Positions 24,391 through 32,748 of a stretch of DNA of 40,243 nt are shown here, in pieces (positions within the stretch are counted from its first letter, which is position 1; each line of letters opens with the position of its first letter). The notes under the pieces are model-generated. The model worked only from the letters and a program-made list of their open reading frames with translations, was not told where the DNA came from and made no database searches. Position numbers and translations under genes: made by a program. This stretch comes from Streptomyces sp. BV286 (GTDB lineage: Bacteria; Actinomycetota; Actinomycetes; Streptomycetales; Streptomycetaceae): positions 1 to 40,243 of the forward strand of contig NZ_JAHRIB010000175.1 in assembly GCF_019090165.1 (NCBI RefSeq), given 5' to 3'.

Positions 24391-24799
24391 GGTGGTGCTC
24401 CCTGAAGCGGTGGCTTACCGGGGTTCAACGCGTGTTCGACCGGCCGGTCACGGGGTGTTTCCCCGGGATGCCCCGGCAGGCTCCGCGGGCTTCACCCCGG
24501 GCCGGAGCGGCGCCCGCGGCTGCGCGGTCCGCTGATCGCGCGGTTTCGGCCCGCCGTCGAGGGGTGCGGGGCCTGCCCGGGGGCGCCCTGTGCAAACCGC
24601 CTGTACGGGGCAGCAACCATTGCGTTACGGGCGCCCTCTCGTGCATGCTCCGGGGAACCCTCCCGTGCCGAGAGCGGGATATGGGCAGAGGAGGCGTGCC
24701 GCCGTACCCTTGGGGGTATGGGGTTGGGAAGATGATTCCCGGACACAGCCCCGCCGTATCTGTCGTCCCACCCACGAGGATCCGAACGCCGAGACACTC
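24391..24799. other. Divergent gap before the universal stress protein gene (409 nt)
   Basis: This non-coding region has a possible promoter for the stress protein gene: TTGCGT (24620-24625), an 18-nt spacer, then CATGCT (24644-24649). Downstream of it lies a TACCC-N4-GGGTA palindrome (24705-24718). The rest is GC-rich without a clear signal. Confidence 0.5.
24705..24718. promoter_or_regulatory. TACCC-N4-GGGTA palindrome, CsoR/RcnR-like box
   Basis: TACCCTTGGGGGTA lies 81 nt before the stress protein start. Its shape (TACCC and GGGTA arms flanking a short spacer) resembles operators of CsoR/RcnR metal sensors, though the central C/G tract is shorter than in copper-type sites. No metal gene is adjacent. 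Confidence 0.35.
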
Positions 24800-25324
24800 A
24801 TGGCCGGTCACGAATTCGAACCCGCGGACCGCAAGCGCCCCGTCGCCGATTCCACGGCGGCCGAGCCCTTGGCGGCGGAAGAGGCACGTCAGTCCTGCGA
24901 CCCCGCTTTCAAGCACGGTGTCGTCGTGGGCTTCGACGGCTCGACGTCCAGTGAGCGCGCCCTCGCGTACGCGATCGGAATGGCCTGCCGCTCCGGCTCG
25001 GGCCTGATCATCGTCCACGTCGCCAACCGGCTGCCCACCACCGTGTGGGCCGGCTGCGAGCCGCCGGTCTTCGTCGACGTGCCGGACCACCGCACCGAGG
25101 TGCTCGGACTGGAGCTCGCCTGCGCGGAGTACCTGGCCGAGGTCCCCTGGATCCTTGTCGAGCGCGGCGGCGACATCTGCCACGAACTCGAAGAGGTGGG
25201 GCGGGAGTACGAGGCCGACGCCATCGTCGTCGGCTCGACCCACGGCATCGTGGGGCGCATCTTCGGCTCGGTCGCGGGCCGGCTCGCGAAGCGCGCGCAG
25301 CGCCCGGTGGTCGTCATTCCGTGA
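24800..25324 (+). CDS. Universal stress protein (UspA family)
   Basis: A 174-residue single-domain Usp protein. After about 37 polar residues the fold begins with GVVVGFDGSTSSERALAYAI. The C-terminal nucleotide-binding segment reads ADAIVVGSTHGIVGRIFGSV and ends RPVVVIP, which is typical of ATP-binding members. The role is probably stress or dormancy related; the partner is unknown. ATG 24800 lacks a good ribosome site, so the start is the least certain part. Confidence 0.85.
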   Translation: MAGHEFEPADRKRPVADSTAAEPLAAEEARQSCDPAFKHGVVVGFDGSTSSERALAYAIGMACRSGSGLIIVHVANRLPTTVWAGCEPPVFVDVPDHRTEVLGLELACAEYLAEVPWILVERGGDICHELEEVGREYEADAIVVGSTHGIVGRIFGSVAGRLAKRAQRPVVVIP

Positions 25325-25504
25325 TCCGGCGCTTCCGCCGTTGTCATACCGTAACTCGACGTTGTCCCAGGTGAGATGAGCCGTGGGAAGCGTCAACCCC
25401 CTTTGCCCGTCCGGTGAATCTACTGGCGCGTAAATGTGTTTGTGCGCTTGTGAAGGGCATAAAGGGGTCACCGCACAACAGCACATGCACGAAGGGAGCC
25501 CGCC

Positions 25505-26068
25505 GTGGACAATGACGTCTCCGCGGGAAGCACCACCACGATCCTCGGCCACCTCGCGCTCGGACTCACCCTGCTGGCCTTCGGCCTCGGGCACACCGGG
25601 ATGATCGACGGCGTCACGGCGGCCGACTCCGTCCCCCTCGCCACCTACGTGGGCGGCATCGCGCTCTTCGTAACCGGTCTCATGGCCTTCCGCGACCGCG
25701 ACGCGTTCACGGGCACGGCCTTCGCCGGACTCGGAGCCCTCTGGTTCACCTGGGGCGTCGCCGCGGAAGCCTCCGGCAACGCCGCGGGACTGTTCCTGCT
25801 GCTCTTCGCACTCGTCGCGCTCAGCCTGACCCTCGGGGCGTCCGCCTCGGCTCCGCTGACGCGGGGCGTGTACGGGCTGCTGTTCGTGGCGATGCTGCTG
25901 CTCGCCGTCGCCCGCTTCGGCGACTCCGCGGGGCTCGCCGAGGTGGGCGGATGGTTCGCGGCGGTCGGCGGACTGGCCGCGTGGTACGCGGCGACCGCGG
26001 CGCTGGCCCACTGGCCCGCGGCCCTGCCACGACGTGCTGCCGGCCGGGGCGTGACGGCTCCTGGCTGA
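25505..26068 (+). CDS. GPR1/FUN34/YaaH-family (acetate uptake) membrane protein
   Basis: A 187-residue protein with six closely packed hydrophobic segments, the size and topology of the acetate/succinate transporter family (SatP/YaaH). The N-terminal motif GHLALGLTLLAFGLGHTG occupies the position of the family's NPAPLGL signature but is diverged, so substrate use is uncertain. GTG 25505 has GAAGGGAG 6 nt upstream. It is followed by a strong hairpin and is probably transcribed alone. Confidence 0.82.
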   Translation: MDNDVSAGSTTTILGHLALGLTLLAFGLGHTGMIDGVTAADSVPLATYVGGIALFVTGLMAFRDRDAFTGTAFAGLGALWFTWGVAAEASGNAAGLFLLLFALVALSLTLGASASAPLTRGVYGLLFVAMLLLAVARFGDSAGLAEVGGWFAAVGGLAAWYAATAALAHWPAALPRRAAGRGVTAPG

Positions 26069-26107
26069 CGGCAGCCGGCCGGGGTAATGGGCGGCCCCGG
26101 CGACGAG

Positions 26108-26149
26108 AACGGACCCTCCGTGTCTGGTGGCGACACGTGAGGGTCCGTT
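26108..26149 (+). terminator. Strong hairpin after the YaaH-family gene
   Basis: AACGGACCCTC (26108-26118) pairs with 26139-26149, and the inner GTGTC (26120-26124) pairs with GACAC (26132-26136). It sits 40 nt past the stop codon. Confidence 0.8.
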
Positions 26150-26219
26150 CCGTCTGTCGGACCTCCGCGGGGGCATGGAGGGATCGCGCCCACGCGGCGG
26201 AGCCGTGGATGTCACAGCC

Positions 26220-26241
26220 CCGCGCCCCCTGAGGGGCGCGG
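26220..26241. terminator. glmS terminator, GCGCCCC-type palindrome
   Basis: CCGCGCCCC (26220-26228) pairs with GGGGCGCGG (26233-26241) around CTGA. It lies just after the glmS stop on the minus strand. Nearly the same palindrome recurs at 38878-38900, so it belongs to a dispersed Streptomyces hairpin family. Confidence 0.7.
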
Positions 26242-26257
26242 CCCTGTACGGGGAGGC

Positions 26258-28075
26258 CTACTCCACCGTCACCGACTTCGCCAGGTTCCGCGGCTTGTCG
26301 ATGTCGCGGCCGAGGAACAACGCCGTGTGGTAGGCGAGGAGTTGGAGCGGGATGCCCAGCAGGATGGGGTCGAGTTCGTTCTCGTTCTTCGGGACGACGA
26401 TCGTCTGGTCGGCCTTCTCCTGCTCTTCGTGGGCCACGGCGAGGATCTTGCCGCTGCGGGCCTTGATCTCCTCCAGGGCCGCGCGGTTCTTCTCCAGCAG
26501 GTCGTCGTTCGGGACGATCGCGACCGTCGGCAGCGCGGGCTCGATCAGTGCGAGCGGGCCGTGCTTCAACTCCGAGGCGGGGTAGGCCTCGGCGTGGATG
26601 TACGAGACCTCCTTCAGCTTCAGCGAGGCCTCACGGGCCACCGGGTAACCGCGGACCCGGCCGATGAAGAGCATCGAGCGCGCCTCGGCGTACTGCTCGG
26701 CGAGCTTCTTGATCTCGTCCTCCTGGGCGAGGATCTCCGTGATCTGGCCGGGCAGCTTCCGCAGGCCCTCGATGATCCGCTTGCCGTCGGAGACCGACAG
26801 GTCGCGGGTGCGGCCCAGGTGCAGCGCCAGGAGCGCGAAGGCGACCGTGGTGTTGGTGAAGCACTTGGTGGAGACCACGCACACCTCGGGCCCGGCGTGC
26901 ACGTACATGCCGCCGTCGGCCTCGCGGGCGATGGCCGAGCCCACGACGTTCACGATGCCGAGGACGCGGGCGCCCTTGCGCTTCAGTTCCTGCACCGCGG
27001 CCAGGACGTCGTACGTCTCACCGGACTGCGACACCGCCACGTACAGGGTGTCGGGGTCGACGACCGCGTTGCGGTAGCGGAACTCCGAGGCGGGCTCGGC
27101 GTCCGCGGGGATACGGGCCAGCTCCTCTATCATCTGGGCGCCGATCATGCCCGCGTGGTACGAGGTGCCGCAGCCGAGGATCTTCACCCGGCGGATCAGA
27201 CGCGCCTCACGGGCGTCCAGGTTGAGGCCGCCGAGGTGCACGGTCGAGAACCGGTCGTCGATCCGGCCGCGCAGCACCCGGTCCACGGCCTCGGCCTGCT
27301 CGTGGATCTCCTTGTGCATGTACGTGTCGTGGCCGCCCATGTCGTAGGAGGCGGCCTCCCACTCCACGGTGGTCGGCTCGGCCGTGGTGCGGGTGCCCTC
27401 CGTGGTGTACGTACGGAAGTCGTCGGCCTTCAGGGTGGCCATCTCGCCGTCGTCGAGGGTGACGATCTGGCGGGTGTGGGTGACGAGTGCGGCGATGTCC
27501 GAGGCGACGAACATCTCCTTCTCGCCGATGCCGAGGACGACCGGGGAGCCGTTGCGGGCCACCACGATGCGGTCGGTGAAGTCGGCGTGCATCACGGCGA
27601 TGCCGTACGTGCCCTCGACGACCCGGAGGGCCTCGCGGACCTTGTCCTCCAGCTTCTCGGCCTGGGAGCGGGCGATCAGGTGGGTGAGGACCTCGGTGTC
27701 GGTCTCGGAGAGGAACTCGACGCCGTCGGCCTCCAGCTTCTTCCGCAGGTCGGAGGCGTTGTCGATGATGCCGTTGTGGACGACGGCGACCTTGTTGTCG
27801 GCCGACATGTGCGGGTGCGCGTTCTCGTCGGAGGGGGCGCCGTGGGTGGCCCAGCGGGTGTGGGCGATACCCGTGGTGCCCGCGAAGCGCTTGGGGACGC
27901 GGGCCTCCAGGTCGCGGACGCGGCCCTTGGCCTTGACCATCTTCAGGCCGGCCGTCTTCGGGGACGTCACGACGATGCCCGCCGAGTCGTAGCCGCGGTA
28001 CTCCAGGCGCTGCAGGCCCTCCAGGAGGAGCGGCGCCACGTCACGCCTGCCGATGTATCCCACGATTCCGCACAT
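26258..28075 (-). CDS. glmS: Glutamine-fructose-6-phosphate aminotransferase GlmS
   Basis: A 605-residue full-length enzyme making glucosamine-6-phosphate from fructose-6-phosphate and glutamine, the first step to UDP-GlcNAc and cell wall. The N-terminal glutaminase domain starts with MCGIVGYIG, where Cys2 becomes the catalytic N-terminal cysteine. Two SIS sugar-isomerase domains follow (GCGTSYHAG, then FIGRVRGYPVAREASLKLKE). The family C-terminus ends NLAKSVTVE. By position it corresponds to the second S. coelicolor copy (glmS2). The ribosome site AGGA overlaps the TAG stop of the small upstream gene, so translation is coupled. Confidence 0.95.
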   Translation of the reverse strand: MCGIVGYIGRRDVAPLLLEGLQRLEYRGYDSAGIVVTSPKTAGLKMVKAKGRVRDLEARVPKRFAGTTGIAHTRWATHGAPSDENAHPHMSADNKVAVVHNGIIDNASDLRKKLEADGVEFLSETDTEVLTHLIARSQAEKLEDKVREALRVVEGTYGIAVMHADFTDRIVVARNGSPVVLGIGEKEMFVASDIAALVTHTRQIVTLDDGEMATLKADDFRTYTTEGTRTTAEPTTVEWEAASYDMGGHDTYMHKEIHEQAEAVDRVLRGRIDDRFSTVHLGGLNLDAREARLIRRVKILGCGTSYHAGMIGAQMIEELARIPADAEPASEFRYRNAVVDPDTLYVAVSQSGETYDVLAAVQELKRKGARVLGIVNVVGSAIAREADGGMYVHAGPEVCVVSTKCFTNTTVAFALLALHLGRTRDLSVSDGKRIIEGLRKLPGQITEILAQEDEIKKLAEQYAEARSMLFIGRVRGYPVAREASLKLKEVSYIHAEAYPASELKHGPLALIEPALPTVAIVPNDDLLEKNRAALEEIKARSGKILAVAHEEQEKADQTIVVPKNENELDPILLGIPLQLLAYHTALFLGRDIDKPRNLAKSVTVE

Positions 28076-28086
28076 ACAGAAGGTTC

Positions 28087-28344
28087 CTAGCCGTAGACGA
28101 TGCGGCGCACCTGCCGGAGCGTGAGCTCCGGGGGTGCGACCGCGCGGTATTTGAGGTCCGCCGTGATCCTTTCGAAGATCGCCGAGTTGACCAGGCCCTG
28201 TGCCTGGAGCTCCCGGTGGCGGCGACGGACGAAGTCCTCGGTCGTCTCGTCGAAGTAGGCGAGCACGTCCTGGATCACCCGCAGTGCCTCGCCCCTGCTG
28301 AGGGGCGAGGAGCGCGTCAGGTGATCAACAAGTTCGTCGTGCAC
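28087..28344 (-). CDS. Small conserved protein co-transcribed with glmS
   Basis: An 85-residue acidic-to-basic helical protein (HDELVDHLTRSSPLSRGEAL through LTLRQVRRIVYG), starting at GTG 28344. It has no transmembrane segment and no motif I can name. The stop codon is 11 nt from the glmS start and contributes to the glmS ribosome site, so the two are one operon. A role in setting GlmS level is possible but not shown. Confidence 0.75.
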   Translation of the reverse strand: MHDELVDHLTRSSPLSRGEALRVIQDVLAYFDETTEDFVRRRHRELQAQGLVNSAIFERITADLKYRAVAPPELTLRQVRRIVYG

Positions 28345-28383
28345 CCGTCGATCCTGAGGTAAAGGGCTGGCAATCGCAAGAAT

Positions 28384-28403
28384 CCTGCCCGATTTCGGGC
28401 AGG
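28384..28403. promoter_or_regulatory. Perfect-arm palindrome in the divergent glmS-phosphoesterase gap
   Basis: CCTGCCCGATTTCGGGCAGG has 9-nt perfect arms around a central TT. It lies 40 nt before the small glmS-operon gene and 89 nt before the phosphoesterase gene, upstream of both, so an operator is more likely than a terminator. It matches no site I know (not dre, CebR or iron box). Confidence 0.5.
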
Positions 28404-28491
28404 AGGCTGTTGAAACTCTTATGGGGGCCTGTTCGGGGCCTGTTCACTCTGTGGTCCGCGGCGCGATGGTTGCCAGGAGCACCTTTCGGCC

Positions 28492-30069
28492 ATGGACACT
28501 CCACGCATGGGCGTACCGGACGAGCTCGCCGCGCGCATGAACATGGCCGAGCAGCACGAATACCTCCGCGCCAGATTCTCGCGGCGCACGATGATCAGGG
28601 GCGGCGCCGTCACACTGGGCGCCGTCGCGGGCGGGGCCTTCGTGCCCGGCGCCGTCGCACAGGCCGCCGTACCCACGCGGACGGCCACGAAGGCCGAGAA
28701 GGTCGACGGCGCTCTCGTCGCCCCGTTCGGCCGCCACCTGGCCTGGGGCAACGACCCCCGCACGGAGATCACCGTCTCCTGGCAGGTCCCGGTCGCGGTG
28801 AAGAAGCCCTTCGTCCGCGTCGGCGCCCACCCCTGGGACCTCTCCCACAAGATCGACGCCGAGGTCCGCACCCTCTTCACCCCGGCCGGCGTCGGCGCGA
28901 GCGGCAACCACACCCAGTACTACGTGCACGCCAAGCTCACCCACCTGCGGCCCGGCCGGACGTACTACTACGGAGTCGGCCACGCGGGCTTCGACCCGGC
29001 CGAAACCCATCTGCTGGGCACGCTCGGCACCTTCACCACCGCTCCCGCGCACAAGGAGCCGTTCACCTTCACGGCCTTCGGCGACGAGGGCGTCAGCTAC
29101 CACGGTCTCGCCAACAACAGCCTCCTGCTCGGCCAGAACCCGGCCTTCCACCTGCATGCCGGGGACATCGCGTACGCCGACCCGTCCGGCTCAGGCCAGG
29201 CCTCCGACACCGGTTTCGACTCGCGGGTCTGGGACCAGTTCCTCGCACAGACCGAGTCGGTGGCCAAGTCCGTGCCGTGGATGCCCGCCTACGGCAACCA
29301 CGACATGGAGGCCTGGTACTCGCCGAACGGCTACGGCGGCGAGGAGGCCCGCTGGAACCTCCCGGACAACGGGCCCGACCGGAAGAACCTGCCGGGCGTC
29401 TACTCCTTCGTCTACGGCAACACGGCGGTCGTCTCCCTCGACGCCAACGACATCTCCTTCGAGATCCCGGCCAACCTCGGCCTCTCCGGCGGCACCCAGA
29501 CCAAGTGGCTGGAGGCGCAGCTCAAGAAGTTCCGCGCGGACAAGGACATCGACTTCGTCGTGGTCTTCTTCCACCACTGCGCGTACTGCACCTCCACCGC
29601 GCACGCCTCGGAGGGGGGCGTGCGCCAGGAGTGGGTGCCGCTGTTCGAGAAGTACACGGTCGATCTGGTCATCAACGGCCACAACCACCAGTACGAGCGC
29701 ACGGACGTCATCAAGGCGGGCAAGGTCGCCAAGAAGCTCCCGATCGGGGGCACGGCGTACCCCGAGACCGACGGTGTGGTGTACGTGACGGCGGGCGCGG
29801 CCGGGCGCAGCCTGTACGCGTTCACCGCCCCCCTCTCCTACGAGGGGCACGAGAACGAGGTCGACTCCGTCGCCTCCTTCATCAACACCAAGGAGGGCAA
29901 GGTCGACGAGACGGTCACCTGGTCGCGGGTGCGCTACCTCGACTACTCGTTCCTGCGGGTGGACGTGACACCGGCGTCACGGGGGCGTCTCGCCACGCTC
30001 AAGGTGCGGGGGATCGCGGAGACGGGCGAGGAGGTCGACCACTTCACCGTGGCGCGTCGGGTCCGCTGA
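28492..30069 (+). CDS. Tat-exported metallophosphoesterase (purple acid phosphatase type)
   Basis: A 525-residue secreted phosphoesterase. The Tat signal has twin Arg31-Arg32 in FSRRTMIRGG, then a hydrophobic core and AQA cleavage near 57-59. An N-terminal fibronectin-like domain (about 70-185, EITVSWQVPVA and LRPGRTYYYGVG) precedes the calcineurin-like domain with all five metal motifs: FGDEG, GDIAY, GNHDME, FFHH and NGHNHQYER. The pair of domains is typical of purple acid phosphatases, which release phosphate from organic esters outside the cell. ATG 28492 follows CAGGAG. It converges on the DUF4429 gene. Confidence 0.9.
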   Translation: MDTPRMGVPDELAARMNMAEQHEYLRARFSRRTMIRGGAVTLGAVAGGAFVPGAVAQAAVPTRTATKAEKVDGALVAPFGRHLAWGNDPRTEITVSWQVPVAVKKPFVRVGAHPWDLSHKIDAEVRTLFTPAGVGASGNHTQYYVHAKLTHLRPGRTYYYGVGHAGFDPAETHLLGTLGTFTTAPAHKEPFTFTAFGDEGVSYHGLANNSLLLGQNPAFHLHAGDIAYADPSGSGQASDTGFDSRVWDQFLAQTESVAKSVPWMPAYGNHDMEAWYSPNGYGGEEARWNLPDNGPDRKNLPGVYSFVYGNTAVVSLDANDISFEIPANLGLSGGTQTKWLEAQLKKFRADKDIDFVVVFFHHCAYCTSTAHASEGGVRQEWVPLFEKYTVDLVINGHNHQYERTDVIKAGKVAKKLPIGGTAYPETDGVVYVTAGAAGRSLYAFTAPLSYEGHENEVDSVASFINTKEGKVDETVTWSRVRYLDYSFLRVDVTPASRGRLATLKVRGIAETGEEVDHFTVARRVR

Positions 30070-30099
30070 GCCCGGCGTGCCGCGGCGGCCGTGGGCGGG

Positions 30100-30124
30100 C
30101 GGGGGTCGGGCGAGCCGTCCCCCG
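30100..30124. terminator. Hairpin between convergent phosphoesterase and DUF4429 genes
   Basis: CGGGGGTCGG (30100-30109) pairs with CCGTCCCCCG (30115-30124) with one T-T mismatch and a 5-nt loop, between the two stop codons. Confidence 0.55.
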
Positions 30125-30138
30125 CGCCCCCGGAGGGA

Positions 30139-31002
30139 CTACATGCCCCTGAGCACCGCCTGTTTGGCCAGGGTGAACTCCTCGTCCGTGAGGACGCCGG
30201 TCCGGTGCAGGTCGCCCAGTTCGCGCAGGCGGCGCAGCAGGGCGTCGTGGTCGGGAGCAGGGGCGGCGGCGAGCTGCTTCGGCGGCGCGTCCGCCGCCGC
30301 CGTGGCCGACGGATGCGCCAGCCGGGCCTGGACCGCCGCCGCGACCAGGGCCATCGGGTCCTTCTTGAAGCCCCACAGCTCCACGGCGTTGGGGTCGTAC
30401 TTCGGCGGTACCTTCGTGGGCGCGCCCCGGACGGTGAAGCGCAGGTGTCCGCTCTCCAGGCCGACCGCGGGATGCCACTCCACGGACCGGATGTCGGCCA
30501 GGTCGAGCGTGCGGGCGCCGGCGGCCGCCTTGGCCTCCTCCGTCTTCCAGTTCCACTCCAGGTGGACGCGCTCCCCGTCGAAGCTCACGGTGCCGTCACC
30601 GGCGGAGACCGACAGGGGCACCGCGGGACCGGGCAGCAGATAACGGTCGACGGCGGTGGCCGGTACCTCGTTCAGGAGCAGCGCGCCCCGGATCTCGTCC
30701 ACGAAGTACTCGGCGACGCCGTAGCGGTCCGACTCGACCGTCAGCTGGTAGGGGTCGGCGGAGTCCACGAGCCGACCGCCGGTCGCCTGGAGCAGCGGAT
30801 CCGCGCCCTCGCGCAGCCGGAGCCTGAGCCGGCCCGACTTCCTGCCCTGCTCGAACGAGACTCCCGCCAACGCGGCCAGCGGGACCGTCAGTTCACCCAG
30901 CGTCCTGCGCAGCGGGCCCACGCTCTTGTCGCGGCCCGGTACCAGCAGCAGAGCCTCGCCGTCGAAGGTCCAGGTGCCGTTCCGCTGGATGATTTCCGCC
31001 AT
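30139..31002 (-). CDS. DUF4429-SHOCT domain protein
   Basis: A 287-residue protein with two related beta-rich DUF4429 modules. The first starts NGTWTFDGEALLLVPG and the second starts DGTVSFDGERVHLEW. A helical SHOCT domain at the C-terminus reads LRELGDLHRTGVLTDEEFTL. Short C-terminal SHOCT domains are thought to mediate oligomerisation. The cellular role is unknown. There is no signal peptide. The start is ATG 31002; the site upstream is poor. It shares a 62-nt promoter gap, including the dre site, with the hexosaminidase gene. Confidence 0.85.
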   Translation of the reverse strand: MAEIIQRNGTWTFDGEALLLVPGRDKSVGPLRRTLGELTVPLAALAGVSFEQGRKSGRLRLRLREGADPLLQATGGRLVDSADPYQLTVESDRYGVAEYFVDEIRGALLLNEVPATAVDRYLLPGPAVPLSVSAGDGTVSFDGERVHLEWNWKTEEAKAAAGARTLDLADIRSVEWHPAVGLESGHLRFTVRGAPTKVPPKYDPNAVELWGFKKDPMALVAAAVQARLAHPSATAAADAPPKQLAAAPAPDHDALLRRLRELGDLHRTGVLTDEEFTLAKQAVLRGM

Positions 31003-31033
31003 GAGGGGGATTGTTTCACCGGCTCTGCGGGAG

Positions 31034-31049
31034 AGTGGTCTATACCCAT
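31034..31049. promoter_or_regulatory. DasR (dre) operator upstream of hexosaminidase gene
   Basis: AGTGGTCTATACCCAT matches the dre consensus AGTGGTCTAGACCACT at 13 of 16 positions. It lies 16 nt before the hexosaminidase start and inside the divergent promoter region. It is consistent with known DasR control of this gene in S. coelicolor (SCO2786, from memory). Confidence 0.85.
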
Positions 31050-31064
31050 TCGAAGGGAGCGCAT

Positions 31065-32660
31065 GTGAGACAGCACAGAACGCCCCGTCTGCTCGGTACG
31101 CTGCTGCTCGTGGCAGCCGCAGGTATCTCCGTGGTCGGCGCGGCACCGTCCGCGGCCGACCGTACAGTCACTCCGCTGAGCCGGGTGGTCCCGGCTCCCG
31201 CCTCGGTCGACCCGGGCGGATCCCCCTACCGGATCACCGGCGCCACACGCATCCGCGTGGACGACTCACGGGAGTCCCGCCGCATCGCCTCGTACCTCGC
31301 CGGAGTCCTGCGCCCCTCGACCGGCTACCGCCTCCCGGTCACGGACGGCCCGGGCGACGACGGCATCCGGCTCCGCCTCACCCGCAAGGACGCCGCTCTC
31401 GGCGAGGAGGGCTACCGGCTGAAGAGCGGGAAGGGCGCTGTCACCATCACGGCCCGGGAGCCCGCCGGGCTCTTCCACGGCGTGCAGACCCTGCGCCAGC
31501 TCCTGCCCGCCGCCGTCGAGAGCGACTCCGTGCAGCCGGGCCCCTGGCCGGTCGCCGGCGGCACCGTCACGGACACCCCCCGCTACGGCTACCGCGGCGC
31601 GATGCTGGACGTCTCCCGGCACTTCTTCACCGTGGACCAGGTCAAGCGCTACATCGACCAACTGGCGCTCTACAAGATCAACAAGCTGCACCTGCACCTC
31701 AGCGACGACCAGGGCTGGCGCATCGCGATCGACTCCTGGCCGCGGCTCACCACGTACGGCGGGTCCACCCAGGTCGGTGGCGGCGCGGGCGGCTTCTACA
31801 CGAAGGCCCAGTACAAGGACATCGTCCGGTACGCCTCCTCGCGGTACCTGGAGGTCGTGCCCGAGATCGACATGCCCGGGCACACCAACGCCGCACTGGC
31901 CTCGTACGCGGAGCTGAACTGCGACGGAGTCGCCCCGCCGCTCTACACCGGCACCGAGGTCGGCTTCAGCTCGCTGTGCGTCGACAAGCCGGTGACGTAC
32001 GACTTCGTGGACGACGTGATCCGTGAGCTGGCCGCGCTCACACCGGGCGAGTACCTCCACATCGGCGGCGACGAGGCCCACTCGACGAGCCACGAGGACT
32101 ACGTGGCGTTCATGGACAGGGTCCAGCCCGTCGTCGCCAAGTACGGGAAGACCGTGGTGGGCTGGCACCAGCTGACCGGGGCGACCCCCGCGAAGGGCGC
32201 GCTGGCCCAGTACTGGGGCCTGGACGGTACGAGCGCCGCCGAGAAGGAGCAGGTCGCGAAGGCGGCCCGGAACGGCACCGGGCTCATCCTCTCCCCGGCC
32301 GACCGGGTCTACCTCGACATGAAGTACACCGAGGACACCCCTCTCGGCCTCGACTGGGCGGGCCTGGTGGAGGTGCGGCGGTCGTACGACTGGGACCCGG
32401 GCAACTACCTTGCCGGGGCGCCGGGTTCGGCCGTACGGGGTGTCGAGGCGCCGCTGTGGACGGAGACCCTCTCGACCTCGGCGCACCTCGAGTACATGGC
32501 GTTCCCGCGGCTGCCGGGCGTGGCCGAGCTGGGCTGGTCGCCCGCCTCGACGCACGACTGGGACCGTTACAAGGTGCGGCTCGCGGCACAGGCACCGCGC
32601 TGGGACGCGCTGGGCATCGACTACTACCGGTCGCCGCAGGTGCCCTGGCCCGCCGACTAG
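31065..32660 (+). CDS. Secreted GH20 beta-N-acetylhexosaminidase
   Basis: A 531-residue enzyme. The signal peptide is at about 1-31 (RQHRTPRLLGTLLLVAAAG, cleavage after PSA-A). An N-terminal GH20b domain covers about 40-170. The catalytic barrel contains the substrate-assisted pair Asp336-Glu337 in HIGGDEAHS, plus the upstream motif KLHLHLSDDQGWR. It removes terminal GlcNAc from chito-oligosaccharides outside the cell. GTG 31065 is chosen because AAGGGAG precedes it by 6 nt and the signal peptide starts directly there. Expression is probably repressed by DasR through the dre site 16 nt upstream. It resembles the S. plicatus Hex enzyme. Confidence 0.93.
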   Translation: MRQHRTPRLLGTLLLVAAAGISVVGAAPSAADRTVTPLSRVVPAPASVDPGGSPYRITGATRIRVDDSRESRRIASYLAGVLRPSTGYRLPVTDGPGDDGIRLRLTRKDAALGEEGYRLKSGKGAVTITAREPAGLFHGVQTLRQLLPAAVESDSVQPGPWPVAGGTVTDTPRYGYRGAMLDVSRHFFTVDQVKRYIDQLALYKINKLHLHLSDDQGWRIAIDSWPRLTTYGGSTQVGGGAGGFYTKAQYKDIVRYASSRYLEVVPEIDMPGHTNAALASYAELNCDGVAPPLYTGTEVGFSSLCVDKPVTYDFVDDVIRELAALTPGEYLHIGGDEAHSTSHEDYVAFMDRVQPVVAKYGKTVVGWHQLTGATPAKGALAQYWGLDGTSAAEKEQVAKAARNGTGLILSPADRVYLDMKYTEDTPLGLDWAGLVEVRRSYDWDPGNYLAGAPGSAVRGVEAPLWTETLSTSAHLEYMAFPRLPGVAELGWSPASTHDWDRYKVRLAAQAPRWDALGIDYYRSPQVPWPAD

Positions 32661-32670
32661 TCGACGCGAC

Positions 32671-32709
32671 GGCGGGCGCCCCCTGGGACCGTACGTGGGG
32701 ACGCCCGCC
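32671..32709. terminator. Bidirectional hairpin between hexosaminidase gene and desD
   Basis: GGCGGGCG (32671-32678) pairs with CGCCCGCC (32702-32709). The stem continues as CCCC/GGGG with one bulged A. It lies between two convergent stop codons. Confidence 0.75.
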
Positions 32710-32748
32710 TGCTGGTGGGGCCGCGGGGCCGATGCCCGCGACCGGTGA

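Noticed and set aside
26327..28090. A 587-codon open frame opposite glmS
   Set aside because: It is antisense to an enzyme with intact catalytic motifs, and its translation has no recognisable domain.
28076..28091. A glmS ribozyme before glmS
   Set aside because: The gap to the upstream coding gene is only 11 nt, and the ribozyme is known mainly from Firmicutes.
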